64,000 nucleotides of DNA. Origin: Nemertoderma westbladi. Its lineage: Eukaryota > Xenacoelomorpha > Nemertodermatida > Nemertodermatidae. Below the pieces are notes generated by a model, which ran no database searches, was not told the origin of the DNA, and worked only from the letters and a program-made list of their open reading frames with translations. The stretch lies in contig JAUCBJ010003870.1 of NCBI GenBank assembly GCA_032718475.1, positions 1 through 64,000 of the forward strand, given 5' to 3'. Shown piece after piece: positions 44,517 through 53,670 of this stretch. The position numbers were made by a program, and so were the translations under genes. How positions within the stretch are numbered: position 1 is the stretch's first letter; each line of letters starts with the position of its first letter.

Positions 44517-44900
44517 ATGAATAGACTTGTGCAGAAATATCGTAACGAATTGGAATTTCTATGCGGCGCTACCCCTCAACAAAGAACTTATTTTATTAAC
44601 CATACCGCGAGTAACGAATTAATACGGCTCCTTGTAAATACCGCATTAAATGTTCTAAAAGGTAACGTACAATTGACCCCTCATTCATTTAGAAATATTC
44701 GTCGTTATAAAAAGGTATTAAAATCACTCAACCGCAAAACAAAAAATATATCAAGTTACAGAAAAAAGTTAACCAATCAATCTGGTAGCATACTACCGTT
44801 TCTAATACCCTTACTCGGCATTGGTGCGAAACTCGCCACGAGTGCTGGCACCGCTGCCACTGGAGCGGCTATTGCGAAAAAATTTAACCGCGGACGGTAA
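44517..44900 (+). CDS. Small Polinton-conserved protein, probable minor virion component (127 aa)
   Basis: The N-terminal two thirds are basic and helical (LIRLLVNTALNVLKGNVQL, FRNIRRYKKVLKSLNRK); the end is a Gly/Ala-rich hydrophobic segment (ILPFLIPLLGIG, AGTAATGAAIAKK) followed by basic residues. I recognise this layout from small proteins repeatedly found beside capsid genes in invertebrate Mavericks. No enzymatic motif is present. A membrane-active or DNA-binding minor capsid role is inferred. The frame is intact. Confidence 0.6.
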   Translation: MNRLVQKYRNELEFLCGATPQQRTYFINHTASNELIRLLVNTALNVLKGNVQLTPHSFRNIRRYKKVLKSLNRKTKNISSYRKKLTNQSGSILPFLIPLLGIGAKLATSAGTAATGAAIAKKFNRGR

Positions 44901-44902
44901 TA

Positions 44903-45001
44903 ATGGTTAAAACGGGAGTAACATTTAGAAAATTATATTTAGTATCGAGTAAACCGTTAGCTACTGATTTAAAACCTCAAGATATACCATACCTAGAGTA
45001 A
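44903..45001 (+). CDS. Possible 32-aa ORF after the minor virion gene
   Basis: ATG at 44903, two bases after the preceding stop, opens 32 codons (MVKTGVTFRKLYLVSSKPL). The tight spacing resembles other junctions of this element. It may be a remnant or chance; no family recognised. Confidence 0.25.
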   Translation: MVKTGVTFRKLYLVSSKPLATDLKPQDIPYLE

Positions 45002-45132
45002 ATACTATAAAAAGAAAACCCTTTAAAACATAAACTTCAAAGAAAATAAAAATAAAAAAATTTCAGCTGTTTTTACGGTGATGCCCTTTATAAGAGATTT
45101 GAATATACATATTACTTGCGGTTGTCGAAAAG

Positions 45133-46222
45133 ATGCCACGCAAGATGAATCCGATTTTAACCCGAAGCTTAGACAAAAAACTGTTAAGAATTTATTTAGA
45201 TCCATCATCACCTGCGGGTTTTGCAAGTATCGCAAAATTAGCAAAAGCTGCAAACATCAAACCAGCTCAAGCCCAGAAATGGTTGAGCGGGCAAAAGACA
45301 TACTCCCTTCACGCACCACGTAGACATCGTTATCCAACATCTAAAATATTTACGGGAGGGTTAAAAGATATATATATGATAGATCTGGTGGATATGCAGC
45401 AATATAAATCACAAAATAATAATTATAACTATATATTAACATGTATTGACGCATTTAGCCGGCTTGCTTTTGCCTATGGTATGAAAACAAAAACAGGTAT
45501 TGAAATTATTAGTATATTACAAAAAATATTCCAGAAAGGTAAACCAAACAGAATCGCGACTGATCAAGGGTCTGAGTTTCTAAATAAATCTGTAAGGAAA
45601 TATTTAGATACTATTGGTGTACATTATTACGTAATGTATTCTGTGAATCGATCTATTGTCGAGAGATTCAATAGAACATTAAAAACAAAAATTTTCAAAA
45701 TTTTCACACAACGGGGAAATAATGTTTGGATAAAAATTTTACCGAAGCTCATTTTTGCTTATAATAGGTCATTTCATAGGACAATACAAATGACACCCAT
45801 TGAAGTTAATAAATTTAATGAAACTGAATTAATTAATTAATAGATTATATGGGAAATATAGACAGATTAATCACAAGAAAATAAAATTTAAAGTTGGAGA
45901 TAGAGTACGATTATCTATCGCGCGTACTGCTTTTGCTAAAGGCTATCGATAACAATGGACACGTGAATTAGTTATTATTCATCAAGTCAGATTGGATAGA
46001 GTACCAGCAGTAATGTTCGATATTAAGGACAGTGCCGGTGCTATAATAAATGGTTCATTTTATTCATACGAACTCCAAAAGGTCCACCCGAGTAGTAATA
46101 TTTATCTTCCGATTGACAAAAATATTGGCAAACTTAAAGAACGTGTGCGCAATGGGAAAAAAGAATATTTAGTCCGATTCATTGGATCCAAGAAACAGTC
46201 GTGGGTACAGCATATTCAATAA
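45133..46222 (+). pseudogene. Retrovirus-like integrase with C-terminal chromodomain, broken
   Basis: Would join element ends to target DNA. The first frame (45133-45840) has an HTH-like part (IAKLAKAANIKPAQAQKWLSG), the linker TYSLHAPRRHRYPT, and the rve catalytic core: Asp in IDLVDM (residues 84/87), Asp144 in ATDQGSEF and Glu177 in SIVERFN. The frame ends at 45840. The C-terminal part lies in another frame from about 45880: KFKVGDRVRLS, a TAA at ~45949, then GSFYSYELQKVHP and a chromodomain-like end (KKEYLVRFIGSKKQSWVQHIQ). At least one frameshift and one stop make it non-functional. Confidence 0.9.
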
Positions 46223-46491
46223 GTTTAGGTTTATACTGTATATTAATTCATTTTGGTCACATATGACTGTAATTAATTAATCAATATTAACTCAAATGAT
46301 ATTACTATACTATACTGTAAGTCTAATATCTATAGTTCATTCGCTTTAAATAAAGCCAGTAAAATATTGATCCCTCCCATATACTGTAGAAGCGGTAATG
46401 AACGTGGTCACAGATGTCTATAATTTAACATTATACCGTACTGTATGTACAAAGGAGTCAAGTAGAGAGAGCTTAAATAATAATAATAATA
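46223..46491. other. Spacer before the virion gene cluster
   Basis: AT-rich, gene-free, ending in an AATAATAATAAT leader directly before the ATG at 46492. Likely promoter of the tightly packed genes to the right, by position only. Confidence 0.4.
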
Positions 46492-47328
46492 ATGGCTGTA
46501 GATACATATATCACTCTACTTTCAGATAGCTCATTAAACACATACCCCAATAATAACCCTAGTGAGTTTACTGTTGATTTAGCTGAAGAATTATATATTG
46601 GTTCAAACGCTAAAATTGGACTCGCCGAGATACAATACCAAGCAACATACAGTAATATTACTCTGCAAACTCAAATCTCGCTGTCAATCGGGGTAGATGC
46701 AAAAGATGCCAAATTATACAGTTTATTTCCTGGTATGCATAGCTCTATTCAAATCATTATTGATGATATAAATAAACTGTTTAATTCTGAAGCGAAATAT
46801 AGAGATTTCGAATTCATTTTTAATGCAAATAATTCTAGAATTAAATTTAAATTTCCTAAAAAGTTGAAAAAAATACAATTAAGTCTACGTGGTGATTTAC
46901 TACAAATTCTAGGCTTAAAACAGTTATTGAATCAGAATCATCCAGGTATTCCGAATTGGGATATATACAGTACCACTACAGTGGATGAATTAAGCAATAT
47001 AGAACAGCCGATATTAATTTTAAATTATAGTAGACCAAAAATTTCGGAAATTGGGATTTTAGATTTTCCAAATCCTACGAATATTACTCGTAATAAAGAT
47101 ACAATCTTCATATATACAGATATTATTAAGAGCTCATTTGTTGGTGACGCTTTAGCTCCGCTCTTAAGAACCTGTCCTTTAACACAATTAAATCGAAAAT
47201 ATATTAATCACGAATACGAGAGCATTTACTATTACCCGTTGTTGAATAAAAAACTAAAATTAATCTTAATTACTTTACGTGACGGCCAAGGTGAATTAAT
47301 TAATTTCAATGGTGGTCGCACTGTGTAA
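46492..47328 (+). CDS. Virion-type protein A of the LPSNSS/FPxNT family (278 aa)
   Basis: An intact frame starting at ATG 46492. The N-terminus (LLSDSSLNTYPNNNPSEFTVDL, then IGLAEIQY) fits a family I know from Mavericks in which the start reads LPSNSS..YPxNT..F and is followed by a W/K-x-V/I-G/A-L-x-E-I strand. The remainder is beta-rich with no enzymatic motif. The next gene has the same N-terminal pattern, so the two look like ancient tandem paralogues. A capsid vertex or penton-like role is plausible from beta content and position just before the capsid candidate, but is inference. Confidence 0.6.
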   Translation: MAVDTYITLLSDSSLNTYPNNNPSEFTVDLAEELYIGSNAKIGLAEIQYQATYSNITLQTQISLSIGVDAKDAKLYSLFPGMHSSIQIIIDDINKLFNSEAKYRDFEFIFNANNSRIKFKFPKKLKKIQLSLRGDLLQILGLKQLLNQNHPGIPNWDIYSTTTVDELSNIEQPILILNYSRPKISEIGILDFPNPTNITRNKDTIFIYTDIIKSSFVGDALAPLLRTCPLTQLNRKYINHEYESIYYYPLLNKKLKLILITLRDGQGELINFNGGRTV

Positions 47329-47346
47329 CACTTAAGTTAATACGCG

Positions 47347-48198
47347 GTGGTGATAGATGAGTTCTATGTTAGGCTACCAAGTAACTCCTGTCCAATTGAT
47401 TTTCCTCGTAATACCGGTAGTAATTATCAGATCAATTTCCATGGTGCCTTACCTATAAATCCAAACGAAAACTGGGTGGTAGGTATAAAAAGTATATTTT
47501 ACTTAGCCACTTTACTGTCCATGTATAACAATGTAGAGAATGTTATTTTATTAAAAAAAGGGAAAAAAAATTTTGAGGATACACTTCCATCCGGCTTGTT
47601 CTACAGTATCAATGACATTATAGATTATTATAACACTGGGGCGTTGAAAGATAAATTACAAATAGTTGAAAATACTCAGCAAAATAGGTTGCAATTTATT
47701 TTAGGGAAAACTGTACGAGAGTTATTTATAGGTCAACAATTAGCCTATTATTTTGGAATTACTGAAAATAATCTCGGTGCGAATTTAAATCCAAATTTTA
47801 AAATTATTTTGAAGACGAAAAATAATATAAAGGGTTATTTAATAAAGATTATCGGAAATGAAGAAAAAGCTTACCAGATGGTATTTTTATGTCCTCAACC
47901 ACCCAATTCTATTCCAGAACCTAAGTCGAACATGTACGTGACTACTAATATAATTGAAAATGAATATATTAATGATTTTGGTTTAGCTTTACTTCGTCGC
48001 GTGGTGATACCTGATGACGTGAAATATGGTAGTGTAATAAATAAAGAATTTGCCAAGGATACAATTCATTATATCCCTGTAAAAAAATCATATAAGATAA
48101 CATACATTCATATTGAAATAACAGACAAAGAAGGAAAAGATTTGAATTTTGAATACGGGACAACATCTATTATCTTACACTTTAAAAAAATAAATTAA
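47347..48198 (+). CDS. Virion-type protein B, paralogue-like (283 aa), canonical start lost
   Basis: FYVRLPSNSCPIDFPRNT, then ENWVVGIKSIFY, is the same N-terminal pattern as the previous gene and fits the family better. The frame is open from the TAA at 47338, but no ATG precedes the conserved start; the sequence reads GCG GTG GTG ATA. So the start is a GTG or, more likely, an ATG lost by mutation. It otherwise stays open to 48198, one base before the next gene's ATG. Beta-rich, no catalytic motif. Confidence 0.6.
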   Translation: MVIDEFYVRLPSNSCPIDFPRNTGSNYQINFHGALPINPNENWVVGIKSIFYLATLLSMYNNVENVILLKKGKKNFEDTLPSGLFYSINDIIDYYNTGALKDKLQIVENTQQNRLQFILGKTVRELFIGQQLAYYFGITENNLGANLNPNFKIILKTKNNIKGYLIKIIGNEEKAYQMVFLCPQPPNSIPEPKSNMYVTTNIIENEYINDFGLALLRRVVIPDDVKYGSVINKEFAKDTIHYIPVKKSYKITYIHIEITDKEGKDLNFEYGTTSIILHFKKIN

Positions 48199-48199
48199 A

Positions 48200-48769
48200 A
48201 TGGATTCCGATTTATTTCAAAGATACAGTAAACCTCAATATGGTGGTACAGACTCTAATCTTGCTGTTTTTAAAGGTGGTAGAAGTACGAGAGGTTCGAC
48301 GCAAGTTCCTGTTTTTCGAGGTGGTTCATATATTGACCCTTACGGTCAACAAATTGGTGCATTTGGTCCAAATTTAAAACAACGTCGATTTCAACGTTAT
48401 CGTAGAGGTATGATGCGGACAAATCAACACGAGGAAGGTATATTTACAGACGCTTTATCTACATTGAAAAAATTTGGAAAGCCATTAGCAAAAAAAGTTT
48501 TACAAAAAGCTTTACCATCATTTACCACAAAATTTATGAGACAACATGTAATACCAAAAGGTAAGCGGGTCTTACATCAGCAGGCTAATACGGTTATTAA
48601 TAAAGCATTAAATAAAATGAAACCATCAACAAGATCGGTTGTAGAAAAAGTTTATAAAGATTTAAAGCGACCGACTAGACCAATGTCTATGAACATACAT
48701 CATCGTCGTAGTAAAAATAGAAAAATAAAAAAAGGCAAACTGAAACACTGCGAAAAAAGTATTTTTTAA
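48200..48769 (+). CDS. Basic Polinton protein, probable internal virion protein (189 aa)
   Basis: The N-terminus is Gly/Arg-rich with repeated short motifs (AVFKGGRS, PVFRGGSY). The C-terminus is strongly basic (RRSKNRKIKKGKLKH), and the middle has an amphipathic helix (LKKFGKPLAKKVLQKALPSF). It resembles adenovirus-style core or pVI-like proteins in composition only. The gene is intact, starts one base after the previous stop and ends two bases before the next ATG, suggesting co-transcription. Confidence 0.6.
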   Translation: MDSDLFQRYSKPQYGGTDSNLAVFKGGRSTRGSTQVPVFRGGSYIDPYGQQIGAFGPNLKQRRFQRYRRGMMRTNQHEEGIFTDALSTLKKFGKPLAKKVLQKALPSFTTKFMRQHVIPKGKRVLHQQANTVINKALNKMKPSTRSVVEKVYKDLKRPTRPMSMNIHHRRSKNRKIKKGKLKHCEKSIF

Positions 48770-48771
48770 TA

Positions 48772-50031
48772 ATGTCAATTATTAAGGAATTAGATTTATT
48801 TTCTACACAGCCAATACAGACTGAATTTAAAGCAAAGCATTATGAAACAATTTACCCGGTATCTAATCTCAGAAGCGAGTCTAGGGAAGTCACGTTCCTT
48901 GTACCAAGATCCAATAAATTCTATACGAAACTGCAAGATGCATTATTAATTACAAAATGTACTGTACGGTAGGATAGACGACTTGAAAACTCCCATATTT
49001 ATATGTTGAATTATCCTTCTGGGACTATGTGGAGTGATATTAAAATAGACCTTAATGAGAAGCAGGTTGAAAATAGCAATAACCATTATTTCTACAAGTC
49101 GTACTTATCCAATTTACTATTTACAACATACGAATCTAAAAATGGGCTACTGGGGGCCGGCGGCTTTCGTCAGCCTTTATCCAAACACGGAAATGAAATT
49201 AATCCCAGCGCGCATCCTATTGGCGATGCCTTTAGTAAACAAATGCAATTTGTAAGTGGATTGACGATTGATTTTGATACTGAAAGTAAAATAATACAAC
49301 CCGGGTATGATTTAAGAATGCATTTTAGAAAAGTATCAAATTCGTTTATTTTTAAAATCACTCCAAATGCAAACGCTGTGACAAATCTTCGGCTAGAATT
49401 AAATGAAGTAAAGATCCTAATCCCTAGAATGGAGGTTAATCCCGTAATAGAAAGCAGTCACCTAAAAGGTTTAGAGAGTTACGATATTGAATATCAATTT
49501 CAAAAAAAAGAAGTTACTACATTTACTATTCCTGCTCAAACCACAAATTACACCCAAACAAACATATTTGATGGTAAAAAACCCAAATTAGTTATTATCG
49601 GTTTTATAACAAATAATGCATATTCGGGAGAATTAACTAGTAATCCCTTGAAATTTGAACATTTTAACCTTAGACGCGCGGAACTGATTGTAGACGGTCT
49701 TCCAGTAGGTGGTGTAATATACGAGCCTAATTTTACAGATGGAACATACATTTTTGAGTATACACAATTAATGAAGAACATTAATACATATATTAACGGT
49801 TATGGAGGTAATAATATAGACCATGAAACTTACTTAGGTAATTGTCCACTCATTTCCTGGGACCTAACCACCGACGGCTATGTTAGAGATCCTCAACCAT
49901 CGATATATACTAATGGACAATTAAAATCAAGATTTGCCGAACCGTTGGTTGAGACCATAAATGTAATCGTTTTTAATATTTATGATCAATCATTAAGTTT
50001 AAATAGCAGGAAAGAAATACATATCGATTAA
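48772..50031 (+). pseudogene. F54H12.2-like capsid protein candidate, one nonsense codon
   Basis: MSIIKELDLFSTQPIQTEF and then TFLVPRSNKFYTKLQDALL match the start of the F54H12.2-like family (named after a C. elegans Maverick-derived protein). Further landmarks are FYKSYLSNLLF and the C-terminal beta-rich part (RRAELIVDGLPVGG). The family is thought to be a capsid protein; a double jelly-roll fold is inference. One TAG at 48970-48972 interrupts an otherwise open 419-codon frame. It begins two bases after the preceding gene and ends two bases before the protease ATG. Confidence 0.7.
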
Positions 50032-50033
50032 GT

Positions 50034-50490
50034 ATGTTATCTACAGAGGAACTTGATATGTTTCCAGTGGGTGGTCACTATTTGGGGGCGTTTCCATCTA
50101 ATAAATTACCTAAATTAGATAATAATAAGCGGAGAGACTATGGGTTAATAGTAAATACCGATAAAGAGCATCTACCAGGTGTTCATTGGGTAGCTATATA
50201 TATATATACGAGATAATGATGCTGAATTATTAAATTCGTTTGGACCAAAATATCCAAACAGATGTATCGAAAAATAGCTTGAGAAAAATTCAGCAAGGTG
50301 GTGTACTACCCGCAAACAATTTCAAGACCCTAGAAGGACCACATGTGGGTTATACTGTCTTTATTACTTGGTAAATCGAATTCACACAAACTATCCAATG
50401 AGAGCGTTTACAAATAATGTGGAAATAAATGAAATAATATTATATAAATGGCTTGTTAATTACTATAAAATAAACCAACAAGCGTTGTAA
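50034..50490 (+). pseudogene. Adenain-like cysteine protease, frameshifted
   Basis: Such proteases mature capsid proteins. The first frame (50034-50216) starts MLSTEELDMFPVGGHYLGAF and has the catalytic His in GVHWVAIY. In a second frame just downstream comes AELLNSFGPKYPN, the usual D..SFG region. In a third frame are the Gln (RKQFQDPRRTT) and the nucleophile Cys in TCGLYCLYYLVNR. All family landmarks are present in order but spread over three frames, so at least two indels have killed it. The length (~150 codons) is normal or slightly short. Confidence 0.8.
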
Positions 50491-50534
50491 TTAATCATTT
50501 AACTTTTGTTTATCTAAATATATTATCAGATAAA

Positions 50535-51116
50535 ATGGATAATATTATTTTTGTTGATTTTCAATATTATACGATAGACAATAAGGAATATCCGGTAGTA
50601 TTTAAAGAATTTGCTATATTCGATTCTAATTACACCAAAACTAATGTAAAGACGTTTTTAATTAAAGGACCTCCTAATATTAAGTTATCAGCATTAGATA
50701 AAGCCCATGTAAACAATTTACGGGACATGACTTCACATTTACCTTGGGATTACGGCGACATTTCGTAAGATGACTTGAAAAAGTACATGAAGAGACATTT
50801 AAAATATAAAAAAAATATATATGTATTTGGGTTGATGAAGCAGGCAATATTAATTTCCCAACTTGATGTACTTGCTCCAAATTCGATGGAGAAATTGGGA
50901 ATATATCAACGATATTACAACTATTTAACCCCATGCCCCTTCCACGATCAATTGACTACAGTAGAAAATAAATGCGCTTACCACTTAAACACAAAGGATA
51001 ACTGTCTGCAGTACTGCTCTGCAAAACGTGTCGGAGGGTATGAAATGAAGCGATTAACTGAGACTGTTGATAAACAGAAAGAAATAACTGTGGTGGAAGA
51101 TGTACTCGTACAGTAG
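50535..51116 (+). pseudogene. Cys/His-rich Maverick-associated protein, one nonsense codon
   Basis: Open from ATG 50535 except for a TAA at 50766-50768 in the same frame. The first part (IIFVDFQYYTIDNK, VVFKEFAIFD) has Asp/Glu-bearing strands placed like an RNase H or DEDD exonuclease fold. The second part has a KNIYVFGLMKQAI strand and a C-terminal CPFHDQ...CAYHLNTKDNC cluster that may bind zinc. I recall this arrangement from Maverick-related proteins in invertebrates. Nuclease function is a guess; catalytic residues are not complete by eye. Confidence 0.5.
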
Positions 51117-52055
51117 GTTTACTCTAAGCATGTAATGTGATGGGATAATATAATTGTTTTAATGTCAATAAAAATAATAAAAACATTAAAATCTATTTTT
51201 ATATTTCATTTTGACTGAAGATGTAGGGTTTAGGTTTACACCCACAAACACACCGTACCTACCGGTAGCCGGCTGTTGTATGAGTTTAACTACCAGTAGC
51301 TGACTTTACACATACAGACATATAACAACAACGCTAAACTGTAGAACAGCAGAATGGATCCCATTCTAGACTGACAGCAACCACAGCGCTTTAGCATTAC
51401 TTACTAGTAATAAAATTAAATTAACTCGACATGTGGTGTGGTTCGTGAATGCGGCATTAGAGAGGCCCTCCTAACAATAGACCTACTGGTACCAATGCTG
51501 TAGCACTCTTGTAACAGTATACTTGGATAGAGCAAGGGCACGCTGGTTTCTCCGATTTAAGGATTAGGCTATTACACTTGAATGCTTCCAATTTTCTGTT
51601 TACAACTTTAATTGGTCTAATCTACATTATTATTATTACTGTGGGGGTACCGGTACTACTGTTGCATAGGTAAGCCTATACTGCTATAGTTAACTTTATG
51701 CGGCCCCCCTTTTTCGAATGTTGACCCAATATGGTTTACGGTTAACCTTTAGAACTCGCGGACAGGCACACCTTCATTCGGTTAGGCATATAGGCCTAAT
51801 GACTACTCCTCAACTGAAAGCCGCCTAGCTCATTGATACAATAGGTGTGGCTAGCAATATATAAAATTCGTCGCTCACAAGTTCATTCATTCACGTCATG
51901 TTGTAGGCCTATATAAAACATAGTTAGTTTATTTATGTATTCGCTTTTTTTAATTAGATATAAAATATACAATACAAAAAACTACTGATACCGGTAACAC
52001 ATTAACGCTGTACCTAACAGACGTGACTAATTATATAGGCCTAAGAGTCTACTTG
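51117..52055. other. Gap between the convergent gene blocks
   Basis: No ORF worth calling. The plus-strand genes end here and the minus-strand genes end at 52056. A candidate plus-strand polyadenylation signal AATAAA lies near 51166 (TGTCAATAAAAATAATAAA). Confidence 0.5.
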
Positions 52056-52406
52056 CTACTGGCGTATTCTTGGATCTGTCGGAAGTAGTAGAGTCGGAGC
52101 TGGTGCTACTGATATTTCTTCTTGTTCTTCCCAGTGCTCACCCCTACTATAATTATCCAGACTTATCTGGTGAGCTTCTCCTGGTTGGACCCGAACGTTT
52201 AAATTAAAGTTTTTATTTGTTGTCAATGTAGTTTGTCGACCTTCGCCGCTGGTTTTATTCTTAACCATTATAGTAATTTTGCCATTGTTATTTTTTAAAT
52301 GTAATTCAATTACATTTAATGATGTAAAATAGAGTTCTTCCCCATCAAGATCAAATTTTAATAAACAGTCGCTGCTATCTCTATTTTCAATAAATGAAAA
52401 CACCAT
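52056..52406 (-). CDS. Small beta-rich Polinton protein, unknown (116 aa)
   Basis: Minus-strand ATG at 52406. Sequence alternates polar and hydrophobic residues in strand-like fashion (LLKFDLDGEELYFTSLNVIELHL, KITIMVKNK, FNLNVRVQPGEAH) and ends in an acidic/Pro-rich tail (EEQEEISVAPAPTLLLP). The compact beta domain plus acidic tail recalls nucleoplasmin-like or other small beta-sandwich proteins, but I see no diagnostic motif. It is intact and last in the minus-strand block. Confidence 0.5.
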   Translation of the reverse strand: MVFSFIENRDSSDCLLKFDLDGEELYFTSLNVIELHLKNNNGKITIMVKNKTSGEGRQTTLTTNKNFNLNVRVQPGEAHQISLDNYSRGEHWEEQEEISVAPAPTLLLPTDPRIRQ

Positions 52407-53304
52407 GTTGGATGTTGGTTGATTGATTGATTAAATGAAGGATCGCCGGAACTGAAGTTTGTGGAGGTTAGTTTTTTTTCAAGTATGAATATAAGTTAGT
52501 CTATACCGGTATTTTATTTTTTTTTATTTACGGTAGGGTTACAAAATTATACTTAAGAGAGAAAAAATTTAGTTTATATATATTTTTGTAGTGGGTCGCA
52601 GATGTTTACATTACAAAATTCACATAGTTAACAAAATGTAGAACATAAACCTTTCCCATACGGATTAGCGATATATGCTCTGTTCATTGTTCTATTCTGA
52701 ATGTAGGGAAATGCATAGCTGATGTTTTAATAATATGTACTGGTATACAGGCTAGTAACAGATAGGTGGGCTTTGACTTTGACTATGAATACCAGTACAT
52801 AGCCCTAAACTTTTCTCACCGAGCTTAGCGTTGCCCACTGCACACACACACTCGCACACACTCATAAGTAACAGATGCGCTATTGTAGCTCACTTGTGAG
52901 CTGCGATGCTTAGCTAGCTAGCTACTGTCTCTGAGTATACTATGCATACTTGAGTGTTACAAGCAATCGCTCTACCGAAGTTAGTTAGTTAATTTCCCCA
53001 ACTAGTTGTTGATTTAAAAAAAAAATATTCATAAATTTCTTCTCCCTCCAAATTAATATATATATATTTTACAGTAAAAAATCTCCACCACCAAACAACA
53101 ACAATAAATTTCACTCTCACTAATTATATTTTACATCAAAAACCCACCACCAAACAATAATAAATTATTAACCAGTTTGTTGAATATAGAATAATATATA
53201 TGAAATTTAAACGGGGAACACATTAATGTACATTTACCAGTGTAGAAGCAGCAAACAACAACAATATTATTTATTCTGACTTTACAGTTATTGAATATTT
53301 CTAT
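52407..53304. other. Gene-free stretch between minus-strand Polinton genes
   Basis: AT-rich, with direct repeats of CACCACCAAACAACAACAATAAAT-like sequence at 53085-53165. It may contain the promoter of the 52406 gene; nothing specific can be named. Confidence 0.4.
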
Positions 53305-53670
53305 CTATATTGAAATTTCTAGTTTAACATTATCAAATATAACATAAAACCCAATATTGTTTATAAGTAACCTATAGATTACGGTATCGATATTAAAAAT
53401 ATAAGTACACAAATTGATTGATTTAAAAATAAAATTAATGTTTATTTTTTCGAATATATGCTTTTTCACTTTATTAAAATTATATTTTCTACCGAGAATT
53501 GTTATTCGTCCATTTGTAAACATTAATATGGTTGCACCAAATACCTTATATATAAACTGATTAGGTTTGAGTAAAATTTTACCTGTCAATTGATTTTTTA
53601 ATTCTTTTAAATTGAGTCCATAAATGATCTGCTTACAACTTATATTTTTATTTACTATTTGATAATTCAT
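53305..53670 (-). CDS. TBP-like (single-repeat) protein candidate (121 aa)
   Basis: I start it at the ATG at 53670 (MNYQIVNKNIS), which overlaps the end of the polymerase frame by a few codons. The segment LNLKELKNQLTGK, then KPNQFIYKVFGATILMFTNG and RITILGRK has the order of one TATA-binding-protein repeat: L..L, P..F, then a two-strand T..LIF.sGki..tG pattern, followed by a helix (NFNKVKKHIFEKI) and a new strand start (FKSINLCTYIFNI). Only about one repeat is present, against two in cellular TBP. It could be a promoter-recognition factor of the element. Assignment is by eye and uncertain. Confidence 0.4.
   Translation of the reverse strand: MNYQIVNKNISCKQIIYGLNLKELKNQLTGKILLKPNQFIYKVFGATILMFTNGRITILGRKYNFNKVKKHIFEKININFIFKSINLCTYIFNIDTVIYRLLINNIGFYVIFDNVKLEISI

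Noticed and set aside
52056-52406. Calling the 116-residue Polinton protein a nucleoplasmin
   Set aside because: Only composition and an acidic tail agree; the diagnostic core motifs are not visible, so it is left as unknown.
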